Source: Gp7-AA10 sp041483175 (lineage in GTDB: Bacteria > Acidobacteriota > Thermoanaerobaculia > Gp7-AA8). Taken from it: DNA of 22,104 nucleotides. The notes under the pieces were generated by a model, which did not search any database, was not told the DNA's origin, and saw only the letters and a program-made list of their open reading frames with translations. Below, one piece after another: positions 7,174 through 14,814 of this stretch (positions are counted from its first letter, which is position 1; each line of letters starts with the position of its first letter). A program made the translations under genes and the position numbers. Location: positions 1-22,104 of the forward strand of contig JBGPFD010000035.1 of NCBI GenBank assembly GCA_041483175.1, in the 5' to 3' direction.

Positions 7174-7682
7174 TTCGTGTCGGCCAGGGTATCGACGTGC
7201 ATGCCTTCCACGATGCGCGGCCGCTGATCCTCGGAGGCGTCCGTATCAGTGAGCATGGCGGTCTCGGAGGGCACTCTGATGCCGACGTCGTCCTGCACGC
7301 CATCACCGACGCGCTCCTCGGCGCCGCCGGCGCGGGCGACATCGGCGAGTACTTTCCTTCGGACGATCCGCAATGGAAAGACGCCGATTCGGCGCAATTC
7401 ATCGCCGAGGCGAAGCGCATCGTCGCGGAAATGGATGCCGACATCGCCAACGTGGACGTGACCATCATCGCCCAGGAACCGAAAATCGCGCCGCATCGCG
7501 ATCTGATCAAAGCGAAAATCTCCGCGCTGCTGGACATCCCCGCAGGCCACGTCAACGTCAAGGCCACCACCACCGATCACCTCGGTTTCATCGGGCGAGG
7601 GGAGGGGATCTGCGCCATCGCGGTGGTGCTGATTGATACCGGAGCGGAAGATGAACGCTCTCCCGTCGAGGGCGCGCTCTGA
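7170..7682 (+). CDS. ispF: 2-C-methyl-D-erythritol 2,4-cyclodiphosphate synthase
   Basis: IspF cyclises CDP-ME 2-phosphate to MEcPP, releasing CMP. The 170-residue protein opens with RVGQGIDVHAF, holding the metal-binding Asp and His (D-x-H), followed by GGHSDADVVLHAITDALLGA with the third metal His, DIGEYFP, and the TTTDHLGFIGRGEGICAIAV C-terminal block. Length is slightly above the usual 157-160 because of a short acidic tail. The ATG at 7170 overlaps the ispD stop; GGAGGAG at 7152-7158 and GGAG at 7160-7163 could act as ribosome sites inside ispD. Confidence 0.96.
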   Translation: MIRVGQGIDVHAFHDARPLILGGVRISEHGGLGGHSDADVVLHAITDALLGAAGAGDIGEYFPSDDPQWKDADSAQFIAEAKRIVAEMDADIANVDVTIIAQEPKIAPHRDLIKAKISALLDIPAGHVNVKATTTDHLGFIGRGEGICAIAVVLIDTGAEDERSPVEGAL

Positions 7683-7791
7683 CTCATGAGTTTGCGCTGA
7701 GCGAAGCGAAGCGTCTCCGGAGCAACAGCGGGGCTGCTACCGACTGGCGATGATCTGCGTTACACCACATCATTGGCCAACGGTATCGCGG

Positions 7792-7797
7792 GATAAA
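7792..7797 (+). promoter_or_regulatory. -10-like box eight bases before gltX
   Basis: GATAAA, followed by CTGAACAG and then the ATG of gltX, resembles the pyrH arrangement (TATAAACT then ATG). A convincing -35 is not seen. No Shine-Dalgarno precedes gltX, so a leaderless message is plausible. Confidence 0.35.
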
Positions 7798-7805
7798 CTG
7801 AACAG

Positions 7806-9188
7806 ATGACCGTCCGTGTCCGCTTTGCTCCTTCGCCCACCGGGCATCTGCACGTCGGTGGCGCGCGCACGGCGATCTTCAACTGGCTTTTCGCGCGCCA
7901 TCACGGTGGTCGTTTCATCGTTCGCATCGAAGACACCGACGTCGAGCGCTCCACGCGCGAATCGGAGCAGATGGTGCTCGACGATCTCCGCTGGCTCGGT
8001 CTGCAGTGGGACGAGGGGCCGGATGTCGGCGGCCCTGACGCGCCATACCGGCAGTCGGAGCGGACCAGCCGCTATCACGAAGTGACGGGCGAGCTGCTGT
8101 CGCGCGGCGTCGCTTATCGCTGCTACTGCAGCGAGGAAGAGCTCGAGGCGAAACGAAAACAGGCGGAAAAGGAGAATCGCCCGCCACACTACGACCGGAC
8201 GTGCTGGATCAACCGGCGCGACGACGAAAACGCGCCGCACGCGCTCCGCTTTCACGTTCCCGAGAACGGCGACGTCACGATCAACGACCTCATTCGCGGC
8301 GAGGTCACCTGGAGGCGCGAGTCACTCGGCGATTTCATCCTGATGCGATCCGATGGCTTGCCGACGTACAACTTCTCGGTTGTCGTCGACGATCACGACA
8401 TGGAGATCACCCATGTCATCCGCGCCGAGGAACATCTGACCAACACGCATCGGCAGGTTCTGATCTACCGCGCGCTCGGCTGGAGCGTTCCGGAGTTCGC
8501 GCACGTCTCGCTGATCCTGGGACAGGATCGCTCGAAACTGTCCAAGCGGCACGGAGCGACCTCGGTATCCGCATGGGCGGAGGAAGGCTTCCTCGCGGAG
8601 GCGATGGTCAACTACCTGACGTTATTGGGATGGTCGTCGCCGGATGGGCGGGAGATCTTTTCGCGCCAGTACTCCATCGAGCATTTCTCGCTCGAGCGCG
8701 TTAATTCCGCGCCGGCAGTGTTCGATCCGCAGAAGTTCGAGTGGTTGAACGCGCAGTACATCCACGCCATGACTCCTGGCGAGCTGCGGCCGCTGGTCGC
8801 CCGCTTTCTCGAGGTGCCGTGGCTGATCGAGGGGATCGACGTGGTGAAGACGAGCGTCCACCGGCTGACGGAGTTCCGCGAGGCGCTCCGATTCGTCCTC
8901 GAGTACACGCCGCCGCAGATCGATCGTTCCTTTGCCGAGGCTCTGGTCCATGAGTTACGGACGAATGGCGCGCCGCGCGACGCCGATGGCGTGAAGGCGA
9001 TGACTGAACGTCTGAAAACGGCTACGGGACTCAAGGGGAAGGCCCTCTTCATGCCGTTGCGCCTGGCGTTGACCGGCAGCGATCACGGGCCGGAACTGGT
9101 GCGCGCGATTCCGCTCCTGCAGCACGTCAGCGCCGTCGACCTTTCGGTCCTTTCACCGCTCGAGCGCGCTGAACGATGTATCCGCTGA
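7806..9188 (+). CDS. gltX: Glutamyl-tRNA synthetase
   Basis: This class I synthetase charges tRNA-Glu. The 460-residue protein carries the HIGH-type motif in FAPSPTGHLHVGGART (residues about 7-22), the SerERS/YRQSER segment, a CYC...C zinc-like region at about residues 106-138 and the KMSKS-type motif SKLSKRHGA. The C-terminal half is the helical anticodon-binding domain. Length fits the family (about 465-480). The ATG at 7806 gives the standard N-terminus. The end overlaps pyrD by 13 bases. The DNA from the ispF stop to 7805 (123 bases) holds no gene. Confidence 0.97.
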   Translation: MTVRVRFAPSPTGHLHVGGARTAIFNWLFARHHGGRFIVRIEDTDVERSTRESEQMVLDDLRWLGLQWDEGPDVGGPDAPYRQSERTSRYHEVTGELLSRGVAYRCYCSEEELEAKRKQAEKENRPPHYDRTCWINRRDDENAPHALRFHVPENGDVTINDLIRGEVTWRRESLGDFILMRSDGLPTYNFSVVVDDHDMEITHVIRAEEHLTNTHRQVLIYRALGWSVPEFAHVSLILGQDRSKLSKRHGATSVSAWAEEGFLAEAMVNYLTLLGWSSPDGREIFSRQYSIEHFSLERVNSAPAVFDPQKFEWLNAQYIHAMTPGELRPLVARFLEVPWLIEGIDVVKTSVHRLTEFREALRFVLEYTPPQIDRSFAEALVHELRTNGAPRDADGVKAMTERLKTATGLKGKALFMPLRLALTGSDHGPELVRAIPLLQHVSAVDLSVLSPLERAERCIR

Positions 9189-10171
9189 TTCGTTCTCTTC
9201 TGTTCCGCCTCGATGCCGAATCGGCGCACGAGTTCACGGTCGAGCAGATTCTCCGCCTGCAACAGATCCCGCTGGCGCTGCGTACCATCGCCCGGCTGTG
9301 CAGAATTCCGCGGGCCCCGCGGCGGCTGTGGGGCCTCACCTTCGACTCGCCGATCGGCATCGCCGCCGGATTCGACAAGAACGCGGTGATGATGCCCTTC
9401 CTCGCCGCGCTCGGATTCGGCTTCATCGAAATCGGCACCGTCACACTGCACGCGCAGCCGGGAAACGAGCGTCCGCGCCTGTTCCGCGATCCCGATCGCC
9501 TCGCGCTCGTCAACCGCCTGGGATTCAACAACGACGGCTCCGAGGCTATCGCCCAACGGCTGCAGCGCTGGCGCGAAACGGCAGTCAATCCGCCTCCTCT
9601 GTTCGTCAACGTCGGCAAGAATCGCGACGTGCCGCTCGACGCGGCCGCCGACTCTTACGCGCAATGCTATCTGCGCGTGGCGCGATGGGCCGACGCCGCG
9701 GTGCTCAACGTCTCGTCGCCGAATACGCCCGGCCTGCGCGAACTGCAACAGCCCGAGCAGCTGTCGAAGGTTCTCGAGCTGGTGCTCGCCGTGCGCGAGC
9801 AGCTGCCGTTCGCCCGGCCGCTGCTGGTGAAGATCGCTCCGGACATCGATGGCGCGCAGCTAGCGGAGATCTGCGACGTCTGCAGGCGGATGGCGGATGG
9901 AATGGTCTGCACCAACACGACCATCACTCCCGACGGCGGACTCTCGGGCAAGCCGCTCTTCGCGCGCGCCACGAACGTGCTTCGACAGGTGCGCGAAATC
10001 ATCGGCCCCGGCTATCCGCTCATCGGCGTCGGCGGCATCTTCACCGCGGACGACGCGCGCGCCAAATTCAGCGCGGGAGCGGATCTCGTCCAGATCTACA
10101 CGAGCTTCGTGTACGAGGGGCCCTCGCTGCCGGCACGACTTGCGCGAGCGCTGGCAAACGATGAACGATGA
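9176..10171 (+). CDS. pyrD: Dihydroorotate dehydrogenase (quinone), class 2
   Basis: PyrD oxidises dihydroorotate to orotate using FMN and membrane quinone, the fourth step of pyrimidine synthesis. The 331-residue protein has GIAAGFDKNA (residues about 61-70), GFIEIGTVT, RLGFNNDG, the catalytic-serine motif NVSSPNTPGLR that marks class 2 enzymes, CTNTT, GGLSGKPL and the FMN-phosphate site IGVGGI. The N-terminal helical extension typical of the membrane-associated class is present. The ATG at 9176 lies within the last codons of gltX (13-base overlap). The last codons and the TGA stop are already part of heptamer element C. Confidence 0.96.
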   Translation: MYPLIRSLLFRLDAESAHEFTVEQILRLQQIPLALRTIARLCRIPRAPRRLWGLTFDSPIGIAAGFDKNAVMMPFLAALGFGFIEIGTVTLHAQPGNERPRLFRDPDRLALVNRLGFNNDGSEAIAQRLQRWRETAVNPPPLFVNVGKNRDVPLDAAADSYAQCYLRVARWADAAVLNVSSPNTPGLRELQQPEQLSKVLELVLAVREQLPFARPLLVKIAPDIDGAQLAEICDVCRRMADGMVCTNTTITPDGGLSGKPLFARATNVLRQVREIIGPGYPLIGVGGIFTADDARAKFSAGADLVQIYTSFVYEGPSLPARLARALANDER

Positions 10172-10230
10172 AGGATGAACGATGAACCCCATCGACCCCG
10201 TTCATCGTTCATCGTTCAGAGTTCATCGTT
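10157..10230. repeat. Heptamer-repeat hairpin C (AACGATG)
   Basis: Four heptamers AACGATG (10157-10184, one variant AAGGATG) face four complementary CATCGTT units (10203-10230, one variant CAGAGTT) across an 18-nt loop. The left arm contains the last five codons of pyrD (Asn-Asp-Glu-Arg-stop), and the right arm ends four bases before rlmB. Confidence 0.9.
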
Positions 10231-10234
10231 TGCC

Positions 10235-10966
10235 ATGATCATCTACGGCCTCAATCCCGTCCTCGAAGCGATTCGCTCGCATCCGGAGCGTATCCATTAC
10301 ATCGGTATTTCGCGCGAGCGCGGCGGCAAAGTGCAGCGCGTATTCGAAGAGGCGAAGAAGGCTGGCGTGCCGCTCCGCGTCCTTCCGCCGGAGCAGATCG
10401 ATCGTCTCGCGGGCGGCGGCGTGCACAACGGCGCGATCGCCGATCTTTCCGATGCGGCGTACGCTGATTTCGAGGAGATCGTCGCGCGCGAGACATGCGA
10501 TTTCGTCCTCGTCCTCGATGGCATCACCGACCCGCAGAACTTCGGCGCGATCCTCCGCGTGGCCGAAGGATTCGGCGTGAGTCTCATCGTCATTCCGCAG
10601 CACGAGAGCGTCGGACTGACGCCCGCCGCAGTCAAGGCCTCCGCGGGCGCGTCGGAGTGGGTGCCGGTCGCGCAGGTGACGAACCTCGCGCGTACGATCG
10701 AGTCGCTGAAACAGCGGGAGTTCTGGATTTACGCCGCGGCCGAAGGAGGCGCGGCACCGGAGTCGATCGATTTCCGCGGCAAAGTGGCCCTGGTCCTCGG
10801 CAGTGAAGGCAAAGGAATCCGGCGCAACGTCCGGGAACACAGCGATCGCGTGGTGACCATTCCGATGTCCGGAAAGGTTGCGTCATTCAATGTGGCCACT
10901 GCGGCCGCGGTGCTCTGCTACGAAGTGCGCCGCCAACAGCGATCGCCAGCAGCACCGCGGCGCTGA
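10235..10966 (+). CDS. rlmB: 23S rRNA (guanosine-2'-O)-methyltransferase, SpoU/TrmH family
   Basis: Members methylate the 2'-O of a 23S rRNA guanosine (G2251 in E. coli) using SAM through a knotted SPOUT fold. The 243-residue protein has an N-terminal substrate-binding domain (IYGLNPVLEAI) and the three SpoU motifs: DGITDPQNFGAILRVAEGFG (motif 1), LVLGSEGKGIRR (motif 2) and IPMSGKVASFNVATAAAV (motif 3). The ATG at 10235 gives the family N-terminus. No Shine-Dalgarno is visible because heptamer element C ends four bases before it. In-frame ATGs at 10175 and 10182 would add residues encoded purely by the repeat. The 3' end overlaps the convergent yfhO-like gene by 80 bases. Exact target G2251 is inferred from family similarity. 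Confidence 0.9.
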   Translation: MIIYGLNPVLEAIRSHPERIHYIGISRERGGKVQRVFEEAKKAGVPLRVLPPEQIDRLAGGGVHNGAIADLSDAAYADFEEIVARETCDFVLVLDGITDPQNFGAILRVAEGFGVSLIVIPQHESVGLTPAAVKASAGASEWVPVAQVTNLARTIESLKQREFWIYAAAEGGAAPESIDFRGKVALVLGSEGKGIRRNVREHSDRVVTIPMSGKVASFNVATAAAVLCYEVRRQQRSPAAPRR

Positions 10967-13211
10967 CAATCGAGACGATCCCGAAGGTCACCACCAGCGG
11001 ATTCCCATAGCGCAACGCGACGTGGTGCCGTCCGCGCGGAACGACGAGCGACTGAAACGCGATATTCGTCGGGTGAAGCGGCGCCGGAGCGCTGTCGATC
11101 GTCGCCCGCCAGTACTTGTGCCGCGTCACCGAGAGCACCAGCAGCGCGTCGCCAGTGGCATCGACGTCGAGATCGATCGCGTTCGGCCGCTCGGCCGCGC
11201 GGAGCACGCGTCCCGCCGCCGGCGTAAAGGTGAGATCGGTGAATGCCGCGCGGGACGACGCGGGAACGATCGGGCCGCGGAGGATCCGATCGGCAAAGTA
11301 GAACCGCGGATTGCCGAGGTGGATGATGCGGATCGGATCGCCGGCCGACGTGGCGTCGCGCAGCTCGGCCACATCCGTCGTTCCGGCCATGGCCAGAAAA
11401 AGCTGGACCAGCTCGGCGCGCTGGCCGATCTGGGCCGCCCAGAACATGCGGCTGAAGTCGATCGAGGGGATCAGATTCGTCCGCGTAATGTCGTTTTCCA
11501 ACACCGCGCCGATGCCCCAGATCGCCTGCGCTTCGGGAAGCATCGCGTTGCGCACGCGCCAGGCGCGCTGCTCCACCGGAATGCGCGGCGTCGGCAGGAG
11601 GGCGAGCCGCCAGTCGGCATCGTTGTAGACCCGCGCGTCGCGCAACGCCGGCGCGACCGGCGGAGGATCGAAATATGACCCGTCGATGGCCGGCGTCAGC
11701 CCGCCGATGCGCGGCGCGAGATCGGCGAGGACGAACAGCGCGAGCATGGCCATCCACAACGGCGGAGAGAGAAAACGCCTCGCGCCGAGAATCAAGAACA
11801 AAACGGCCCCTGTGCCGATGGTGATTGCGGCAGCGGAACGCGCCTGAGCGAAGAGATCGCCGAAATAGCCGCTCAGGCGCCACATCGCAGCGAAATGCGC
11901 GGGTGTGAGCCAGATGAACCAGGCGACCGCGGCGAGCGTTACGCAGAACGCAATCACGGTCGCCGTTCGCCGCAACGACTCGTCGTCGGCGATCTGATCG
12001 GCGACGACGGCGGCGAACACGGTGAGCGCGAGAACACCAACGATGAAGAATTTTTCCGGATAGCGAATCGAATGCACGCCGGCGAGATAGAGCAGGGGAA
12101 ACACCGCGAACGCGTAGCTGATCGCGCTGACGATCAGCGTGAACGGCCAGCCGCGAACGCGGCGCAGCAATCCGGCCAGCGCCAGGACGAAGACGAGCAA
12201 CCCCTGATAAAAGCTGAAGACCCACGGAACGCCTGCGTTCCCGTAGAACCGCATCCCCGCCCAGTAGAACGTCCATTCGCGAAACGAACCGAAGAGCGAT
12301 GGCAAGGCAAGCTCGAGCACCCGCACGGCTGGAAGGCTCCACTGCGTGGCGGTGGCGAAGGGAACTGGTGTGGCGCGGCCGGAATCGCGCTGGTGATCGA
12401 GCGCGGGGATGATCTGCGCGCCGCCGACGGCGAGCGCTACCGCGACGAGCGCGGCACAGAGCAGCAGGCCGCGCGCGCCGCGGTAGCGGATCGCGCAGGC
12501 CGCGCACAGAAATCCGGCCTGCAGGATGACGGCCTGATCGCCGAGGATCAGGATGGAGCCGAGGATCAGCGCGGCGAGGGCGAAGTCGCGCGCGGCGCGG
12601 CCGAGCAAGAAGCGCCGCACGGCGAAGGCAAGCCAGGGAAGCCAGGCGACACCGAAGAGGACGTTGATCAGGTTCGAAAGCGACAACAGCATCCCACCGA
12701 GAGCGAAGCTGAACGCGCCGAACAGCGCGGCGGCAGGCCGGACGCGCATCGATCGCAGTAGGACGTACGTGCCGATCGCTGCCAGGAGGTAGTGGGCCAC
12801 GATTTCCAGGCGGAAGCCGAGTGTGCCGTCGAACAGCGCCGCCGCCCATTGCGGAGGGTAAAGCGCGGCGTAGGCCGGATTCGCGGCGAACGGCTGGCCG
12901 GCGTTGAAGCGCGAGGTCCAGAACGGCAGCGAGCCGGAACGGATCGCATCGCGCAGCACGGCGAAGTTCGGGTAGAAAAAGCGAGTCACGTCACGGATGT
13001 AGAGGGTTTGATTGCGGAAGAGGATGCCAGCGAACGCGGCCGTGACGGAAAGCGTCAAAGCGGCCAGCGCGGCGAGGTCGGCGGAGCGGCTCTTCAATGC
13101 ACGCAAATCACCGGAATAGGGTAGTGGTCTAGTTTCATGGTCCACTTGTAACAGCAAATCATTGACGAATTGGCACGGCGGCGCTACCGTAGGGTATGCC
13201 TCGTCGAGCAA
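10887..13211 (-). CDS. YfhO-family polytopic membrane protein, 5' end altered by a transposon
   Basis: A large membrane protein of up to 774 residues. It has about a dozen hydrophobic segments, an early loop (YIRDVTRFFYPNFAVLRD, FNAGQPFAANP) typical of the GT-C-like YfhO group, and a C-terminal beta-rich region (LSVTRHKYWRATIDSAPA, then FQSLVVPRGRHHVALRY) before a final TM helix. YfhO-type proteins are linked to glycosylation of cell-wall polymers; the substrate here is unknown. The longest reading frame starts at 13211, but codons upstream of 13119 belong to the inserted element. Before insertion the frame continued into DNA now beyond 17011, where a GTG about 16 codons upstream of the junction is a possible native start. 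Alternative starts after insertion: GTG 13145 or TTG 13106. Confidence 0.75.
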   Translation of the reverse strand: MLDEAYPTVAPPCQFVNDLLLQVDHETRPLPYSGDLRALKSRSADLAALAALTLSVTAAFAGILFRNQTLYIRDVTRFFYPNFAVLRDAIRSGSLPFWTSRFNAGQPFAANPAYAALYPPQWAAALFDGTLGFRLEIVAHYLLAAIGTYVLLRSMRVRPAAALFGAFSFALGGMLLSLSNLINVLFGVAWLPWLAFAVRRFLLGRAARDFALAALILGSILILGDQAVILQAGFLCAACAIRYRGARGLLLCAALVAVALAVGGAQIIPALDHQRDSGRATPVPFATATQWSLPAVRVLELALPSLFGSFREWTFYWAGMRFYGNAGVPWVFSFYQGLLVFVLALAGLLRRVRGWPFTLIVSAISYAFAVFPLLYLAGVHSIRYPEKFFIVGVLALTVFAAVVADQIADDESLRRTATVIAFCVTLAAVAWFIWLTPAHFAAMWRLSGYFGDLFAQARSAAAITIGTGAVLFLILGARRFLSPPLWMAMLALFVLADLAPRIGGLTPAIDGSYFDPPPVAPALRDARVYNDADWRLALLPTPRIPVEQRAWRVRNAMLPEAQAIWGIGAVLENDITRTNLIPSIDFSRMFWAAQIGQRAELVQLFLAMAGTTDVAELRDATSAGDPIRIIHLGNPRFYFADRILRGPIVPASSRAAFTDLTFTPAAGRVLRAAERPNAIDLDVDATGDALLVLSVTRHKYWRATIDSAPAPLHPTNIAFQSLVVPRGRHHVALRYGNPLVVTFGIVSIVSAAVLLAIAVGGALRSRAPRPQWPH
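13112..13119. repeat. Target-site duplication, left
   Basis: CGGAATAG directly precedes the left terminal inverted repeat and recurs at 17011-17018 after the right one. An 8-bp duplication fits IS1-family insertion. Confidence 0.92.
13120..13154 (+). repeat. Left terminal inverted repeat
   Basis: 16 bases are perfectly complementary to the right end, followed by a 12-base divergent stretch and the shared GTAACAG block at 13148-13154. Confidence 0.92.
13162..13190 (+). promoter_or_regulatory. Promoter of the first passenger gene
   Basis: TTGACG (13162-13167), a 17-bp spacer and TACCGT (13185-13190) stand five bases before the ATG at 13196. The predicted start of transcription coincides with the start codon, giving a leaderless message. 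Confidence 0.55.
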
Positions 13212-13429
13212 GCAAGAAACCTGACGCCTCCCAGAACGCCCGCCGGATCGTTGACGAGTTCATCGAAAAGACCGAACGGGTGATTGATCCCGCCGTGTCC
13301 GCCGCTGCCGCTGCGCTGTCGAAGCTCGGGGCGTCCAAGGGCGGCGAGGCCCGCGCGAAGAGCCTGACAGCGAAGCGACGCGCCGAAATTGCCAAGAAAG
13401 CGGCAAAGGCACGGTGGTCAAAACCGTAG
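13196..13429 (+). CDS. Small basic KGG-type protein
   Basis: A 77-residue Lys/Arg/Ala-rich protein. The C-terminal half, KLGASKGGEARAKSL then RRAEIAKKAAKARW, matches a widespread short motif (KGG..R....L....R..IA.KAA..RW) found in small proteins of unknown role, often on mobile DNA. The N-terminal half is predicted helical. Nucleic-acid binding is likely from charge but not shown. The ATG at 13196 is five bases after a -10 box and has no Shine-Dalgarno. It overlaps the antisense 5' end of the yfhO-like frame only because that frame was extended into the transposon. Confidence 0.75.
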   Translation: MPRRASKKPDASQNARRIVDEFIEKTERVIDPAVSAAAAALSKLGASKGGEARAKSLTAKRRAEIAKKAAKARWSKP

Positions 13430-13463
13430 CCCAGCATTCGCAACTAGGGAATACCGCACCCAT

Positions 13464-13487
13464 ACGCCAGATTATCCTTGCTGGCGT
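13464..13487. other. Hairpin between passenger genes
   Basis: A perfect 7-bp inverted repeat (ACGCCAG 13464-13470, CTGGCGT 13481-13487) with a 10-nt loop lies after the KGG gene and before the next gene. It has no T tract. It could be an operator for the XRE protein encoded nearby; this is inference. Confidence 0.4.
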
Positions 13488-13502
13488 CCATACAAAATTG
13501 TT

Positions 13503-13883
13503 ATGATCTGGGAGTGGGCGTTTTTCTGGTATGTTTCGCCGAAAGGCGCTTGCGTTCGCGATGAGATGGATATTCTCGTGCAAGATGCTCTATTGGCTCA
13601 ACTTAGACGCCAGCGGACTATCGCGCCAGACCTCTGGTCTGCGACGAGGCCGCTTCATGGCAAGAAATACAGGGATTTCTACGAGAACGTGTTCGTAGTC
13701 GGGGACGTTCAGCAAAGACCAATGGGGTTCATGGGACCAGGGCGACAACACTACACGATCGTGGCGTATGCAACCCACAAGCAGAGGGTGTATGACCCGG
13801 CCGGCGTCTTCGGGGTCTTAAAGCCTCGCCGTGACAACGTGCTTCGATATGGAGGATGTAGGCGTGCCATCAAACTGGACTAA
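13503..13883 (+). CDS. Unknown passenger protein upstream of an XRE regulator
   Basis: A 126-residue protein of no recognised family. Visible features: an aromatic N-terminus (MIWEWAFFWYVS), a helical segment around LVQDALLAQLRRQR, a basic GKKYRDFY stretch, a beta-prone HYTIVAYATHKQRVYDP segment and a basic C-terminus. The start is uncertain: ATG 13503 lacks a ribosome site; ATG 13566 (MDILVQDALL) is an alternative and would begin after the hydrophobic stretch. Its 3' end overlaps the XRE gene by 20 bases, so the two are translated together. Small protein followed by an HTH gene is a common toxin-antitoxin layout, but nothing in the residues identifies a toxin fold. Confidence 0.6.
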   Translation: MIWEWAFFWYVSPKGACVRDEMDILVQDALLAQLRRQRTIAPDLWSATRPLHGKKYRDFYENVFVVGDVQQRPMGFMGPGRQHYTIVAYATHKQRVYDPAGVFGVLKPRRDNVLRYGGCRRAIKLD

Positions 13884-14406
13884 CCGCTTCAGTCCGAAAG
13901 AGCGACGGGTCAACTTCCTTCGTCAGCGGACAGCGGCGCATCTGGCAATGCAAATTCGTGCGCTACGAGCCACTCGCGATTGGAGTCAGGACGACCTTGC
14001 TGCCCATTCCGGCGTCACTCAACCAGCAATCTCGCGATGTGAGCGGGTCGGCTACGGGAAGCAAACCATCTCGACGCTGCTGAAGCTTGCCGAAGCGTTT
14101 GACGTGGGCCTCGATGTAAGTTTTGTGTCCTTTGGTGAATTATGGAGGCGAGAGCGAAAACTTGCGACGAGTCAACTGGTTCCTCTCAGCTTCGCAGAAG
14201 AGGTCGAAGCTCGAAGCAAGCGTGGCTTGGCTGCCAAGATCGTGGAGCTGTCGCAGTGGAAATCGTCTCATACCGTCGAGACCGCGCCGCCTGAGAAGTA
14301 CGAGATTGACGAAGGGCAACTCTTCCTTCCCGTGATCTCCGACTATGCGCGGGAAATCCAGATGGAAACAGGAGCAACATATGCCGCTGACGCCTATGCC
14401 ATCTAA
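13864..14406 (+). CDS. XRE-family helix-turn-helix regulator
   Basis: A 180-residue protein with a Cro/C1-type HTH at about residues 25-80: IRALRATRDWSQDDLAAHSG, then TQPAISRCERVGYGKQTIST and LLKLAEAFDVGLDVSFVSF. The rest is a non-enzymatic C-terminal domain. The GTG start at 13864 is chosen because GGAGGA (13851-13856) lies seven bases before it; GTG 13831 and ATG 13849 are alternatives. It overlaps the preceding ORF by 20 bases and the next one by 26 bases, forming a three-gene unit. A role as a repressor or antitoxin of this unit is inference. Confidence 0.85.
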   Translation: MPSNWTNRFSPKERRVNFLRQRTAAHLAMQIRALRATRDWSQDDLAAHSGVTQPAISRCERVGYGKQTISTLLKLAEAFDVGLDVSFVSFGELWRRERKLATSQLVPLSFAEEVEARSKRGLAAKIVELSQWKSSHTVETAPPEKYEIDEGQLFLPVISDYAREIQMETGATYAADAYAI

Positions 14407-14743
14407 CAAACTCAAGCCGTTTCGCGTTGTTGAGGAACCGCCGATCGTATCGGTGTACTGCAATGGGTCTCGTCTTGCCGTCGGGATCTACGACTTCCGT
14501 TTCCTCTTTGCCGAGGTCATGATGACAAGCGGGGGTGAAGTCGTGCAGGTCGACCGAGTTTCGGTGGTGATGTCACCTCAGCACGCCAAGCGGTTCATTG
14601 AATCTGTCGCAGCTAAGGTCCGCGAGTATGAGGATCGCTTTGGCGCGATACCGGAGGAAATTCAAAGTGAAGATGAGGAACCAAAAGCAAACGCCTCACC
14701 CGAGAGCGAGCGAGGCGTCGAAGATCCACTTAAGGTGCCATGA
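14381..14743 (+). CDS. DUF3467-like protein
   Basis: A 120-residue protein. The central part (VSVYCNGSRLAVGIYDFRFLFAE and VDRVSVVMSPQHAKRFIES followed by YEDRFGAIP) resembles DUF3467, a short domain of unknown function with the consensus DFR...F and V.MSPQHAK.L...L...YE..FG. The last 25 residues are acidic and polar. The ATG at 14381 follows AGGAG by six bases. It overlaps the XRE gene by 26 bases. The stop codon TGA (14741-14743) falls inside the first tRNA-like gene, after its GGTGCCA acceptor strand. Confidence 0.8.
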   Translation: MPLTPMPSNKLKPFRVVEEPPIVSVYCNGSRLAVGIYDFRFLFAEVMMTSGGEVVQVDRVSVVMSPQHAKRFIESVAAKVREYEDRFGAIPEEIQSEDEEPKANASPESERGVEDPLKVP

Positions 14744-14811
14744 GGCGACTGGGTCGCCCCTTCCTTCGCAAGGGATGTGGTTTTTAGCCGGCTCGAATCC
14801 GGATGGCACCT
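14734..14811 (+). tRNA. Degenerate tRNA-like gene (anticodon position UUC)
   Basis: A cloverleaf can be drawn: perfect 7-bp acceptor GGTGCCA (14734-14740) / TGGCACC (14804-14810), D-arm GGCG/CGCC, anticodon arm CCCTT/AAGGG around the loop CCTTCGC, a long 12-13 nt variable region and a 4-bp T-arm CCGG/CCGG with loop CTCGAAT. It lacks U33, position 26 is squeezed, and T-loop position 54 is C. It is therefore a decayed tRNA or a tRNA-shaped RNA rather than a normal elongator. It lies three bases before the next tRNA gene and overlaps the DUF3467 stop. Confidence 0.5.
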
Positions 14812-14814
14812 AAT

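Noticed and set aside
10175..10234. Upstream rlmB start at ATG 10175
   Set aside because: It would add 20 residues encoded by the repeat, outside the family N-terminus; kept only as an alternative.
10918..12849. 643-codon frame parallel to the yfhO-like gene
   Set aside because: Arg/Pro-rich composition typical of an out-of-frame reading in GC-rich DNA, without TM pattern.
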